A stretch of DNA of 64,000 nucleotides from NCBI GenBank assembly GCA_963931925.1, contig OZ007579.1, positions 39,966,033 to 40,030,032 on the forward strand, given 5' to 3'. The notes under the pieces are model-generated. The model was given only the letters and a program-made list of their open reading frames with translations, ran no database searches and had not been told where the DNA came from. Source of the stretch: Onchidella celtica (taxonomy: Eukaryota > Mollusca > Gastropoda > Systellommatophora > Onchidiidae). Both the position numbers and the translations under genes were made by a program. The first letter of the stretch is position 1. Each line of letters starts with the position of its first letter. Below, piece by piece: positions 22,246 to 34,462 of the stretch.

Positions 22246-24357
22246 CCCCCACACATAAGTGTCGAGTGAAATTACAACCCGTGTATTATGTCACAGGCGG
22301 ATCTCTCAGTCATGTAATCAGAAGTCTGAAGGGCCCCAGGTGTTGAAAATGCACTTAAATTTTATGGTCCAAATAGTTGGTGGAGAGATCGAATGGTACT
22401 AGACCCTTGTCGCGGAGAACTGGTACTATTTTTAGCAGACATTGAGCCTTACACCATTATACCTTTCATGGTGAGATTCAAAAATGCGTCGATGGTGGTG
22501 TATAATCAGTATTATCTGTGCTGTAACTTGACGGGAAGTATACAAGCATTTTTGTTATTGATGCACATTGCTAGGCGACGACAATTACTTTATTTCTCTA
22601 TCGATATAATATAGTCAACTTCAGTGGCGGACTGGCCAGGTTGTCAGCTTGCCCAATGGCAAGTGGGCCCCTGAGGAAGTGCCCCCCCCCCCTTAGACAT
22701 TAGACAATATATTTAAAATATAAATGAAAAAAAAAAAGTAAATATTAGAAAAAAATGATTAGCATGAAAATATTATAAAAGTTCTATTATATCTTCAATT
22801 CTGTTACGGGGTTATGATAATATTACTATTGTCTACAATATAAATCTTAAAATGTCATGAGAAACTATTCCTTTTATATTTAGCAGGTCTTAAGGTCTTT
22901 ACCATAGTTTACCTTGAAATATCTCCAGCTAGCTTCAAATATTACATTTTCTTTGAAGAACAATATTATTATACCTTTTCTAACCTTAGAATATCAACAT
23001 TTCTTCTTCAAAGAGGTAAGATTCTGATTCCTCCCGGTATTTATACGTGTTTTCTTGTATATATAAAACATATTTTTATAAAATACCTCTAAGACGATAT
23101 GCATAAAGTGTCAGAGACAAGAACAAAGTGGTCGAAGTATGTAATATTTCAATAAAAAGCATGAAGTGTTTGGGAAACATCTAGGACAAGAAAAAAAAGT
23201 GAAACGATTAAAACTAATAGGCGAGACTAGATGGTCAGGCAAATCCAATGCAACAGCAACTATATTTGGGCGCTTTACTGAAGCAACTGCTAGTACTTTT
23301 GTAGATCTCTTGACATGCTTATCAATGATCATACAAGATTTAGACAAGTTTGATGCAAATACAAAACATGAAGCATATGTTTTACATCAAAGTCTTTCAA
23401 AGTTTGAAACCATTATATTGACGGCATTTATATACTTGTAGATATTTGAAACTACAGCCCCGTTGTCAAGTTATCTACAGACAAGTGGTTTGGATATGTT
23501 TACCGCATGGAGTTTGTTAGATTCAGCTAAAACAAAGGTGAAGGAACAGACAAGAACATTTGATAACGTAGCTAAAACAAAGCTGAAGGAACAGACAAGA
23601 ACATTTGATAACGTTCAAAGCAAGGCTTTGGAATTTGTAAATAAATGTAATGACCAGATTTCACAGATGAATATGAATGCAAATCAAACATTGGAAATTG
23701 ATCCTTTGGAAACAGCACTGCCAGTTAAGAGGCAGAGAAAGAAGAAAGGAATGGCAGATGAGCTCACTGATGATGAAAGAAATTTCTCGGATTCTCTAGC
23801 TAATTTTCGGGTAAACGTGTTTAGCCTAATAATGGATCGCATTATCCAGTCATTAGAATCACGATTTGTACAACACAAACAGTTGTATAAAGATTTATCC
23901 TGTTTGGACCCAGCAAAGTTTAAAACTATTGCTAAGCAGGGCCTTGAAGATGAAGCATTGGAAGGTATTATTAAGCCGTTTCCACAAATCAGCAAAGATC
24001 AAGTAAAATTGGAATTGGCTTCTTTTGCTTCAAATTTTGATGTATTAAAGCTGTTGCTTAATGATGGTGAGAACCTAGTTGCAACAACTGTAAAATTTGC
24101 ACTTGCCCATTGTGTGTACTTAAAATTCTGGCATCGAACAGATTTCACGACAAGGCATATGATAACCTTTATGAACTTAAAGTCACCTGCACACTATCAG
24201 TTACTCAAGTCCAATGTGAGAGGACATTTTCAAAGCTGAAGATCATTAAGACAAGGTTAAGAAATTCGCTGTCTGTGGAGAACTTGGAATCATACATGCT
24301 GCTATCCATTGAAAAGGAATTGCTAGATGAATTGGATGCAGAAACAATTATTGACAG

Positions 24358-25504
24358 TGTCACAAATCCCAGACTGGGAGATGTAATAAATTATGACAGG
24401 ACAACAATCACGAACAAACAAGTTTAACACTTAACAGAACAACCCATCAGACTCACACATTTATTTAAACATAATCATACAGATAATAGCGCAATTACAT
24501 ACATTATATTATTGAAATTAACTGCCGTACAACGGCCTTATTCTCACATGCACTCTTCCTCGGATCCACAACCCGGTAGTTACTTCCTAAAGGCACTTCG
24601 GCCTCAGCCTCTCCCCTCAGGGTCTTAATAGCACATTAATAATTCACTGGCACCGCAGTCTCTCAACATCACCTTCCTATTGTCATACACCTTAGCATTC
24701 CACTAGCACCTCCGCAGGGCAATAACACATTATCATTTCAATAGCCCATCAACATGGCAATAGTACATTATCACAGTCACGCTCATATCTACGTCCCTGT
24801 CCGTGGCCTGACTGCCACGACTTTATGTGCCTCTACTGTCCTGCACCGACAGCCTCACTTCTGGCCTATGTGTGGCCTCCGGCCCTATGCTGGCCTATCC
24901 CCTGTGCTCATCGAGGTGGCTCTTCGGCCCGTCCCCGACACCTACAAGAATAACATTACATTGGTATAATACCCTACCATTTCTATTCACTCCACCTCTC
25001 CTTACAACCCATGAAGCGTACACACAATAGTTCACCTTTCACTCACCAAACATCTTACGGCAACACACCTCCATCGGAGTACACAATACTCACCCGTGCT
25101 ACAAATCCATGAACTCACTTTCATCTATCGCTCATGGCGCACATTGCTATATCCAATATCAAGGACTTCCACATTCCTCACATATGCTTATTTACATCAT
25201 GGTAATAGACGAATATAATACATCAATCATAATTATCAATCAACGTTCTACCTACCAGTCATCACTGGAAAAACACTCTCATCCGTCTTCCGACTGCTCC
25301 CCTTATGTTCGCCCGCTGGGCTCTTACTAGCGTCCGTTCAGTAGGACCTTCTAACTTGCAGTGATAGTAATACAGCGCTTTCGCCTCATTCAGACCCCCC
25401 ACTACTCACAACATGCACGCTTAACTTACTTGTCTACGTGCGTTAATTTTACTCTCCTCCTTTCCCCCCGTAATTATTAACTATCGCTCACTCCACTCGT
25501 GACA
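24358..25504 (-). repeat. 3' LTR of Gmr1-like element (copy B)
   Basis: 1147 bp, TGTCAC...GTGACA. Its left neighbour is the hAT transposase C-terminal coding sequence, its right neighbour the purine-rich tract of the element. Confidence 0.9.
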
Positions 25505-25857
25505 TCATCCCCCACCCCAAAAAAATTAATGCAATTAATTTCAAATCGCATCAAGATGACTGTCAACGAGTGAGCGTGAGCAATACCTACATAAAAATGA
25601 CCTACCAATGCCCCTAGCACATAAAATACCGGAATCATGGGGAAAACATGGGGATCAATATGCCCTGCATTATGCATATATGTATCACATCATCAATAGC
25701 TAACTAAACACAATACCTAATACAGAATCAAAAACCAATCAACCTATCAACCATTCTTCATATCATATTTATAATGTCAATATTTTAAAGTCGACTCATT
25801 CACACAGATCCTGTCAATGTTCCTGTCCTCCGATGTATAAGCTCCTGAACTCTTCCC

Positions 25858-26547
25858 CTAGGCTCGACTAAGGTAGTCGGCGATATGATTGCTGGTTCCT
25901 GGAATTGGTTGAATAACGAAGGTATACGGCTGCAAAGCCAATGCCCATCTAGACAAGCGTGGGCTGGACGAACGATTCTTCGACAAAAACGTTAGTGGCT
26001 TGTGGTCTGTCTGGATACAAAATTCCCGTCCCATGAGATAACGTCCTAATTTCTGGACGGACCACACAATGGCAAGACACTCCTGCTCTATCACAGAATA
26101 TTTTCTTTCTCTCTGCAATAACTTCCTACTGACATAACATACAGGATGGAGACATTCGTTCTTCTCCTGTAGAAGACAAGCGCCGACACCAGAGTCCGAC
26201 GCATCCGTTCTGAGGATAAAATTAGATCGAAAATCGGGTAATATCAGAATGGGTGACGATGATAATGCTGTCACCAAATTATCAAATGCTGTCTGACACT
26301 CAGACGTCCACTGGACCTTATCGGGTTGTCCCTTCTTAGTAAGGTCAGTAAGAGAAGATGACAAGGAGGAAAAATTTGGAATGAACTTTCTGTAATAATT
26401 TAAAATTCCCACTAAGCTTCTGACTTGTTTCTTTGTTTTAGGGATTTGCAACCCTACTAATTTGTCAATTTTTGTTACTTCAGGTCTCTGAACACCTCTA
26501 CCCACGATATGTCCTAAGAACACTATCTCTGGACATGCCAAATCCAT
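25858..26547 (-). other. Fossil RT thumb and RNase H part of the Gmr1-like element
   Basis: The frame reads LGHIVGRGVQRPE and YYRKFIPNFSS from the end of the reverse transcriptase, then the RNase H domain with DASDSGVGACLLQE, the central glutamate region VIEQECLAIVW, and the final TDHKPLTFL and HIADYLSRA. It is the last coding part before the 3' LTR, which is unlike ordinary gypsy elements, where integrase comes last. Confidence 0.85.
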
Positions 26548-26699
26548 CTTTACGGGTTTAGCAGTTAACCCAAAATGACGTAATCGTTTAAAAAATTACT
26601 GTTAGTGTCTGAATATGATCAGACCATGTCGACGTATGACATGCTATATCGTCTAGGAATGACACGACATTAGGTATGTCCTTTAATACCAGTATGAGA

Positions 26700-26960
26700 A
26701 TACAGATACTCTGGTCTCTCATGAAACCTCTGCAGCATATCAACATGGAAAACCTTTACTTGATCCATCAATGTGGATAGCGTAATCTATATTCGAAACA
26801 ACTCGCTCAATAACATAAGGACCTTTCATCAATAACTTATTATGGTCCGTAGGTAACAACAATAGGACCTTGTCTCCTGGCTTAAAAATTCTCAGTTTGG
26901 ACCCTCTATCTTTATAGTTCTTTGCTCTTGCTGAAGCGATACTAGACGCTTCTTCTGCTA
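26700..26960 (-). other. Fossil integrase C-terminal (GPY/F-type) module
   Basis: The minus strand reads NYKDRGSKLRIFKPGDKVLL, LPTDHNKLLMKGPYVIERVV and then IHIDG, the typical small beta-barrel found at the C terminus of Ty3/gypsy integrases. It lies between the integrase zinc domain (27.05-27.2 kb) and the RT/RNase H part. Confidence 0.75.
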
Positions 26961-27002
26961 TAGTGCGCGCTGAAGATAATCTTTCTCTTAAATCAACAAG
27001 GT

Positions 27003-29027
27003 CTATCGAAACCTTTTTAAACGGTTCCGAAACCGTGGGATCTTTTGAAGAGGAGCCTGGGGTGTACGACCCTTATGCGTCGTCTTTTGGCACGCACTGC
27101 ACGTCTTACAATACAGCCGTACATCTCTATGTATCGATGGCCAATAAAAATCTTTCAGAACTCTCTCCTTGGTTCTAGCACTTCCCATATGACCCGCTAA
27201 TGGAACATCATGGGCCAGACGCAATACTGTAGCAATTAACGACCGTGGCACGACGACCTGCTTTTGAACGGAAGCCACTGTGACGTACATACGGAACAGA
27301 ATGCCCCCCTGGACAAAAAAGGAAGATGACCCGTTCTTATACCTCCTCGTTTTCTCCGTTCGCGCCTCCTCAAAACATGGACTCAATGATGGGTCCTCCC
27401 TTTGTAATCTCGCCAAGCGCTCTGGCGTGATATCTTGGTTGACCGATGGTGTCGCCAAAGGTCTAATCTTATCCTTATCAGCTACCTGTCGACGTGTTTC
27501 GACCGCGGCACAAAAGTCAATACCTTTTGATTGCGACCATGCCTGCACATTCTCCTCGGAAGGGGAAACTACCCGTGATACATTCCCAATGATGAGCTGG
27601 GCGCCTGGAAAACAACCAACGACTGCTTCGACTTCTCCGCTAAGGAAAGGTGTATCTATCACTATTCTTGCCACGGGTAATTTCTCAATGGCCCCCGAAA
27701 ATTGGATGCACGGGACAGTCTCACCTGTAAGCTGTGAATCCCGAATGCAGTCCCTATGCACTCCCACAACGGTAGATCCTGTATCTCGTAAAACCGAGAC
27801 CGGTTCGTCCCCAACAAACCCCGGATAAACCCTAAGACCACCTCCTGTATGACATGAATTTATAACGGGGATCTTTCTCCCACAAGGTAAAACACCGGAA
27901 GATAATAACTTCTCACAACTGGGACACTTAGAATACTGTCCGCCTCCGTTGTCCGATGTAACACACGCAGCCGCATGATGAAATTTATTAGGGGAACATG
28001 GACTGGAGTTACTGTCCACGTTCGCCGCTATCCTACCTGCAGGGCAATTCACGCTGATGTGATCTGCTCTTCCGCAGTTCCAACACTTCGCGGCCCTACA
28101 CTCGCGTGAAAAGTGACCCACGCGTCCGCAAGTCCAACACTCCGCTCCCTGTGCTGGACTAGGCCTGGGTCCCCGTGACCCATCGCGACCGGAACTAAAG
28201 TCCCTATGCCGTCGGTCATCGGCAAAGGTCACAAATCGCCCCCGGCCATTACCGCGACCTAGCCCTCCTGCTCGGTCAAACTTACCGGATCCATATGCCG
28301 GTGATTGGTGATAGCCCCTACGCTGCCCCTGGGCTTGCCCACTATAGGCACCACGCTGACGCGACCTGTCTTTATGTCCTGTCGGCGACCCCTCGACAAC
28401 GGCGACGTACCCAGCATCTTGGACGTACGCCCTCGCCACAGGTTTGGACGGATGTGCCGTACGGTATGCTTCCGCCAACTTAGACGCCTCCTGCACCGTC
28501 GCGGGTTCGTTTTCTTTCAGGAAAGCCACCAGATCTTTATGGCACGACGCGTACAGCTGGTCACGGATCATTAGGTCTTTTAATTTAGTAAAATCCGCGC
28601 CAACATGCGCCAAGTCTACCCAGTTCGCGAAATATTCCGTCAATCTCGCGACGAAGGCAGCAAAGTCCTCCCTGGTATCCGCACGTGCTCGCCTAAACTG
28701 CTCCCGGAAATATTCCTCGGTACGCGCAAATCGGCGAAGCAGCAAAGCCTTCAGCTTATCGTAATCTTGCACATCTTCGGGCTGTAGCTCTTTAAAGTAG
28801 GTTAACGCTCGCCCCTGCAATAGAGACGCCAGGTACGTGGACCATAATTCCTTATTTCCCCCCCATTGCAATTGTGCGTTCAGTTCGAACCTGTAAAGGA
28901 AGGCGTCTATGTCGTCCTTCCGGTCGTCGAACGTAGGAAGCTTAATCCTAACGCCACCTTTATTGTTGTTACAAATCTGGTACTGGGTGGTAGTGCCCTC
29001 TAGCTGTTGTGAAGAGGGTCTTCTCAA
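27003..29027 (-). other. Fossil Gag, protease and integrase zinc-domain part
   Basis: One open frame of 674 codons. Residues 30-190 are a retrotransposon Gag domain (KLPTFDDRKDDIDAFLYRFE, LLQGRALTYFKEL). Residues 300-340 hold two zinc knuckles, CWTCGRVGHFSREC and CWNCGRADHISVNC. Near residue 425 is the protease signature RDTGSTVVGVH. The last 70 residues have the H2C2 integrase zinc domain, HMGSARTKERVLKDFYWPS followed by CKTCSACQ. Protease leading directly to integrase without RT between them supports the Gmr1-like order. Confidence 0.85.
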
Positions 29028-29039
29028 TGATGGAATTAT

Positions 29040-30379
29040 GACTGCATTTTAAATCGAGAGGTATTTACTATTTACTCTTTCGTACCATGCCACACACTAA
29101 GAACAATCTGAATAAGTTTCATAAACAGACCTGCAGAGCCACAAATTTAATTACATTAAATTTCCTAACAATTTTGTCTAGATCTATTACATACTAAAAG
29201 ACAACATCAGCAGCATCAAATGAAAATTCAATAATATGTCACTAGAAGTCTTCTCTAGATTCCTATAAGGTTATGATCATTCTGACTCACTAACAATTTA
29301 AGTACTAGTTATATATCTCTCAGATATAGTCTGCCTACTATCTATCAAGCAATATACTAATGTCTCTGGCGACGGTGTCCTCTCAGCTATTTGTGCCTAC
29401 CGCTTATAATGGATCAAGCTCGTCAATATAAACTGACGTAGTTAAGTCTATTGGATCTACTCTAGGATGGGCTGGCAATCCCCAGCCTCATCCAGACAAA
29501 TCAATCCCAATTCACAGATGTGTATGCCAAACATTCATACTAGTGGCAAGTCAATATAAATCTTTGTCTTGCATTCTTGGGTAGCACTCCTAGCATATGC
29601 GGCAATCCTGTCCTACTGGATAAATTATGTTCAGTTCCTCGTTCATTGTTGAATCATCAAAGGACAAACACTTACACTTGGTCCCTGGTATTAGAAAAAC
29701 CAGGGAACAGTAGACAATAGCAGTGGGCATATCTCATTCAAGCATATGGCTTCATCTCAATGTCTATAGTGGACTAGACATGAATCAACAGTCTTATGAT
29801 TCTTCAGGCAGAATCGTGCCGACGCCTGCACAGATTGGAATTTTCTGTATGGAGTAATGGACATAGGTATGGCTACACTTTTATACTGTGCAGCCACCTG
29901 CAAACTACCGTCCAAATCCCTAGATTTGATTGGTGCATCCATGCGAGCTCATCTCGCAGTATTAATATATTCTACGTGGGAGTTGGTCACGGCCTTGTAC
30001 TAAAAACAGACAAGGTCAATTTAAAATGTCAAAACAATTACTGAAATCTTTAAACCCTCGTGCTTTCTACATTTTATGTACGAATTTCTGAACGCGACTA
30101 AGCGTCTTAAACTATCTATCCTTATTCACCCCTTCTCTTCCCTTCTAAGTGTTCATCAAAATCACGGGGTCGAGAATTGCACTGTCACTCCTAACTTATC
30201 CATTTATTCTATCTCGTCCCACTTTCTTTCCATCTCTAAGAAAAAGTGTTTCAAAAACAAACTGTTCACGAGAGCAGTTCAAGGACAAATTACGCTGGTT
30301 ATAATCAACGAGACCGTGAAAAATCAACTCCTTGCAAGTCGTGACCCAGCACGGCATTTATAGTACTCAAACCATGACA
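29040..30379 (-). repeat. LTR-like tract embedded in the Gmr1-like element
   Basis: Minus-strand sequence here is related along much of its length to the solo LTR at 51541-52882. Shared landmarks are GAGGCTGGG..TGCCAGCCCAT, TTATCCAGTAGGA or TTATCCGTTAGGA, CTGCAGGTCTG and CTCTCGATT...AAAATGCAGTC. It starts TGTCAT, has similar length (about 1.34 kb) and lies between the coiled-coil leader and Gag. It is best explained as an LTR of another family that landed in the element; its precise ends and a target duplication could not be fixed. Confidence 0.55.
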
Positions 30380-30802
30380 ATTGTGTACCTGCCGCTCAAC
30401 TGTTTCTGTTGGCGCATTCTTTTTGATTTCCAATTCTGCGATCTTTACTTGCCCCTCTATCTCCTTTAACCTTTTCTCCCTTTCCTGCTCCTTATCCTGT
30501 CTCTCCTGTTGCTGAGCTTCTAACTCCTTTAACTTAAACTCTCTTTCCTGCTCCTTATCCTTAGCCTCTCTCTCCTGTTGCTGAGCCTCTAACTCCTTTA
30601 ACTTAAACTCCCTCTCCTGCTCCTGAGCCTTAGCCTCTCTTTCCTCTTCCCTCTGTCGCTCTTGAGCCTCTTTTTCTCGCTCTCTATCCTTAGCACGCTC
30701 ATCGCGCAAATCCGCCTGCTGTTCTTTAATCCAGCCGCGTAGCTCCTCTCCCTCCAGGCCAAGTTCCTTACCCAACTTCATTAGTTGTTGGAATTCCGCC
30801 AT
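30380..30802 (-). other. Fossil coiled-coil leader of Gag
   Basis: The frame starts MAEFQQLMKLGKELGLEGEE and continues as a charged coiled coil of repeated EREFKLKELEAQQQE units, twice in tandem. Leaders of this kind precede the Gag domain in many invertebrate Ty3/gypsy elements. The frame runs on into the embedded LTR-like tract as far as 30305. Confidence 0.7.
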
Positions 30803-31796
30803 TTCACAGATTTATGGTTACGGTGTATATTATGAAAACGGCTAACCTGTCGGTATGATCACTAACGACACGACCAGAGACCTGAGATCACACCAGATAT
30901 AACAATACCCAATTGTCTCAAATACAATTCAGAAATTTACCTACTTCCTAACTAATTCTATATTCATTAAATGTATAGCACTATTAATAATAAAAAAGAG
31001 TAGAAAAGACAAGAATAAGGAAATTCAGTAGAAGGACCACAAGTACGTCAACGACAACGAACGAGACTAGGACAAAGACCTAAAAAAGAAAATATAATGG
31101 AAAAAAATGCAACCTAACTACGCCGATTACACTACAAGGTACGAACAAGAACAGAGTCTGAAAAAAAAAGAACGTATCTCCAGATAGGGAAGAAAGAGGG
31201 ACAAGAGAATACGTCTTCCTGCAGAACAGAGAAGATATCGACGCTACAACTAAACAAAAATACAGGTCCCTATAGAACTGTTCACTGTGATGAACGAAGT
31301 TCCAAGTTTCCCACACCTTTTGAAAAGGATAAACTATGTTCAACACAGCAAACCCGCGCCTCCGCCCGTATAATCTATAACGACAACAAAAACAGCAAAA
31401 ACAGGGAAAAAGACAGATTAAAGGAACAGCCCACAATCCAGGGCACAAAAATTTTGACTTTTACTTAACTTTTCTGACTATAACCTCTCCCCTTGTCTCG
31501 GAGCTCTGGCTGCTTGACCTCTACAGGCTGGCACACACACTCTCTGCAGAAATTTAAGTACACATTAATACATATTCATCAAAATACATGCATCAATACC
31601 TATTCATAAATATACATAAATTATACCATCATGAAATTTCCATTCATCCCACGAACAAAGACAACACAAATTCCTACCACAAGATAAGTATTACGTGGAC
31701 AAAACTAAAGTAACAAATGCCCACTGAAAAATACCTACTAACTAACTACAACTAAATATTACGAAAATGGACGTGTCACAACGGACGAGCCCCCAG

Positions 31797-32943
31797 TGTC
31801 ACAAATCCCAGACTGGGAGATGTAATAATTTATGACAGGACAACAATCACGAACAAACAAGTTTAACACTTAACAGAACAACCCATCAGACTCACACATT
31901 TATTTAAACATAATCATACAGATAATAGCGCAATTACATACATTATATTATTGAAATTAACTGCCGTACAACGGCCTTATTCTCACATGCACTCTTCCTC
32001 GGATCCACAACCCGGTAGTTACTTCCTAAAGGCACTTCGGCCTCAGCCTCTCCCCTCAGGGTCTTAATAGCACATTAATAATTCACTGGCACCGCAGTCT
32101 CTCAACATCACCTTCCTATTGTCATACACCTTAGCATTCCACTAGCACCTCCGCAGGGCAATAACACATTATCATTTCAATAGCCCATCAACATGGCAAT
32201 AGTACATTATCACAGTCACGCTTATATCTACGTCCCTGTCCGTGGCCTGACTGCCACGACTTTATGTGCCTCTACTGTCCTGCACCGACAGCCTCACTTC
32301 TGGCCTATGTGTGACCTCCGGCCCTATGCTGGCCTATCCCCTGTGCTCATCGAGGTGGCTCTTCGGCCCGTCCCCGACACCTACAAGAATAACATTACAT
32401 TGGTATAATACCCTACCATTTCTATTCACTCCACCTCTCCTTACAACCCATGAAGCGTACACACAATAGTTCACCTTTCACTCACGAAACATCTTACGGT
32501 AACACACCTCCATCGGAGTACACAATACTCACTCGTGCTACAAATCCATGAACTCACTTTCATCTATCGCTCATGGCGCACATTGCTATATCCAATATCA
32601 AGGACTTCCACATTCCTCACATATGCTTATTTACATCATGGTAATAGACGAATATAATACATCAATCATAATTATCAATCAACGTTCTACCTACCAGTCA
32701 TCACTGGAAAAACACTCTCATCCGTCTTCCGACTGCTCCCCTTATGTTCGCCCGCTGGGCTCTTACTAGCGTCCGTTCAGTAGGACCTTCTAACTTGCAG
32801 TGATAGTAATACAGCGCTTTCGCCTCATTCAGACCCCCCACTACTCACAACATGCACGCTTAACTTACTTGTCTACATGCGTTAATTTTACTCTCCTCCT
32901 TTCCCCCCGTAATTATTAACTATCGCTCACTCCACTCGTGACA
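31797..32943 (-). repeat. 5' LTR of Gmr1-like element (copy C)
   Basis: 1147 bp, TGTCAC...GTGACA. It adjoins the primer site on the left and the second GACAG target copy on the right. About seven differences from copy B were counted by eye. Confidence 0.9.
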
Positions 32944-33257
32944 GACAGATTCGCGCAAACATCTAGTGAGCTCAAACGAATGCTCTTAATATAGTAGGCT
33001 GCTTGATCTTAATATAGTGGACTGCTTGAAATATACTCTTGTACTTTTGAACTATCTGTAAATGTGTATAATGTGCAGTACAACTTACAAGTAAACTATA
33101 TGAATTCTAATTACATCTTTTTGTTTCCATTTACATATTTTTTGAAAATTTACTTTATTCATTTCAAAAATTAAATGATAGAATTGTATTGGTGGGTGGG
33201 CCCCCTTTGTCTCCTGGCAACCAGTATTTTTAGACCTAGTCCGCCACTGGTCAACTT

Positions 33258-34462
33258 CAACACTGTTTAAAATATTATGCCCAAGTACACACTGACGTCG
33301 TTCCTTGCCTGACATGATATGTTGTAGAATTTAAGACTCAGCGGTTAAAAAAGCCTTTTATTGGAGTCCTTACCTCCTTCATAATATAATGATAAATGTA
33401 GAAATTCCCCTAATAATTATTGGAAATCATGACTTGCTAGAAAGGGTCCCGTTGATGTCTTAGCTTAATCTGAAAACTTGGGGGGGGGGGGGGGGTCGGG
33501 GGCTTTTAAAGTCCATTTCTTATATTGAATTTATGTAAACAGTCGGGACAAATTGATCTACCAAGAGATTAACATCAAAAACGCCACGTGCTCCACGCGA
33601 CTTATCGGCTTGCAATGGTTTTAGTAGCCTAATGGGCCGAGCACTTCCCGTGTTGTGACGACGTCAGGTGTAAACATTTTGTGCTCAAGGGGTTTTCTCT
33701 CAAGTACGTACGCCTGGAGGCGATTGAGGGCTGGGGGGGGGGTGGCTTTTAGAGTACGGAATGTGTGCATTTGAAGAGGGAAGGGGATTTCTGGGGGGGG
33801 GGGGGGGAGCGGGTGTAAGGACGCTCTTCAGTTATCCTAACAATAACAATGATAGTGATGATAATAATAATAATAATAAACACTTTTTTTATTTACTTTT
33901 TTTTTTTTTTTAATTCATGAAACATTTTTTGAATTCTATAAGTTTCTCATGAAACAGTCAAATAGTTATTTGAACTTTGAACTACAGCTTATGGCAAAAA
34001 TGTCACTTCAAGTTTTCAGGTGTCAAGGACATAGCATGGACATTCAATGTTCTAATGGCTGTGCGCCCATACATGGGATTTGTACAAAGGAGGAGGGAGA
34101 CGGGGGGGGGGGGGTAATTGGAGAGGGGGGCTGGGGCCAAGCGCACAAAAGCGTACAAGCAAAAGGGTCGGGCGGGGTTGTGGGGGGGGGGGGGCATAAA
34201 AATAGCCAAAATCAACCTTACTCGCTTTGTCAATGCCCCCCCCCCCCCCCACCCCACCCCCTTGCGCAAAGAGTGGGTAAGAATCAACACAAAGGTCGGG
34301 GTTTGTTAAATGCCAGCTTGATCTATAAACATCCAGTGCAAAGTTCCAGTCGCCAGCGATCGACGTGCACGAGAACGTAAAATGTGCGCCACTCTGTAGT
34401 CATAACATTGACGGGGTGTATAACAGTGGTGTCCACAGAGTCCCAGATCACACTCCTGGCGA
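33258..34462. other. Intergenic with poly-G tracts
   Basis: Several poly-G or poly-C runs of more than ten bases (33480, 33733, 33795, 34100, 34180, 34238) and a short ATA repeat near 33865. Glycine- and proline-rich open frames come from these runs. No gene was recognised. Confidence 0.5.

Larger units (their letters stand above)
24358..32943 (-). mobile_element. Gmr1-like Ty3/gypsy LTR retrotransposon, broken, with both LTRs
   Basis: Two 1147-bp LTRs bound it and a 5-bp target copy GACAG lies at 24353-24357 and 32944-32948. It is on the minus strand. Beside the 5' LTR is the primer site TGGGGGCTCGTCCG (31782-31795), beside the 3' LTR a purine-rich tract (about 25506-25525). Recognisable parts in transcription order are a coiled-coil leader, Gag with two CCHC knuckles, protease, integrase zinc domain, integrase C-terminal GPY module, then RT/RNase H. 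Integrase before RT is the order of the Gmr1 group. The LTRs differ at about seven sites by eye, so the insertion is young. The parts do not cover a full pol, so it looks broken with several breaks. Confidence 0.85.
23166..32994 (+). pseudogene. hAT transposase (ZMYM1-like), decayed and interrupted
   Basis: Readable blocks are 23166-23441 (LKLIGETRWSGKSNATA, typical of the ZMYM1-like hAT group), 23463-24239 (middle of the catalytic region) and 24110-24357. The last block carries the dimerisation motif CERTFSKLKIIKTRLRNSLS then ENLESYMLLSIEKE. A stop after TAFIYL and a frameshift near 24110-24150 separate the blocks. At 24353-24357 (GACAG) the LTR element enters; after the second GACAG at 32944 the frame resumes (RFAQTSSELKRMLLI) and stops with TAG at 32992-32994. 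A 48-bp segment encoding AKTKVKEQTRTFDNV is duplicated in tandem at about 23527-23613. The N-terminal BED or zinc-finger part is absent. Confidence 0.8.
22614..33257 (+). mobile_element. hAT DNA transposon, split by an LTR element
   Basis: The element begins CAGTGGCGGACT at 22622 and ends AGTCCGCCACTG at 33249, inverted repeats of about 12 bp, and is flanked by the 8-bp duplication GTCAACTT (22614-22621 and 33250-33257). Eight-base duplications and CAG..CTG ends are hAT hallmarks. Without the LTR element inserted at 24358-32943 and its extra 5-bp target copy it is about 2.04 kb, short for an autonomous hAT, and it lacks a recognisable zinc-finger N terminus. Left of 23166 it is AT-rich and non-coding. 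Confidence 0.9.

Noticed and set aside
28295-28787. Plus-strand open frames opposite the Gag part
   Set aside because: Shadows of the minus-strand Gag frame in GC-richer sequence.
31080-31448. Minus-strand open frame of 122 codons with cysteine and phenylalanine runs
   Set aside because: It lies in the leader of the LTR element, has no domain, and its start is also present in the leader at the left edge of the window.
34003-34309. Glycine/proline-rich frames on both strands
   Set aside because: They translate poly-G and poly-C runs; the frame depends on run lengths that are error-prone in assemblies.
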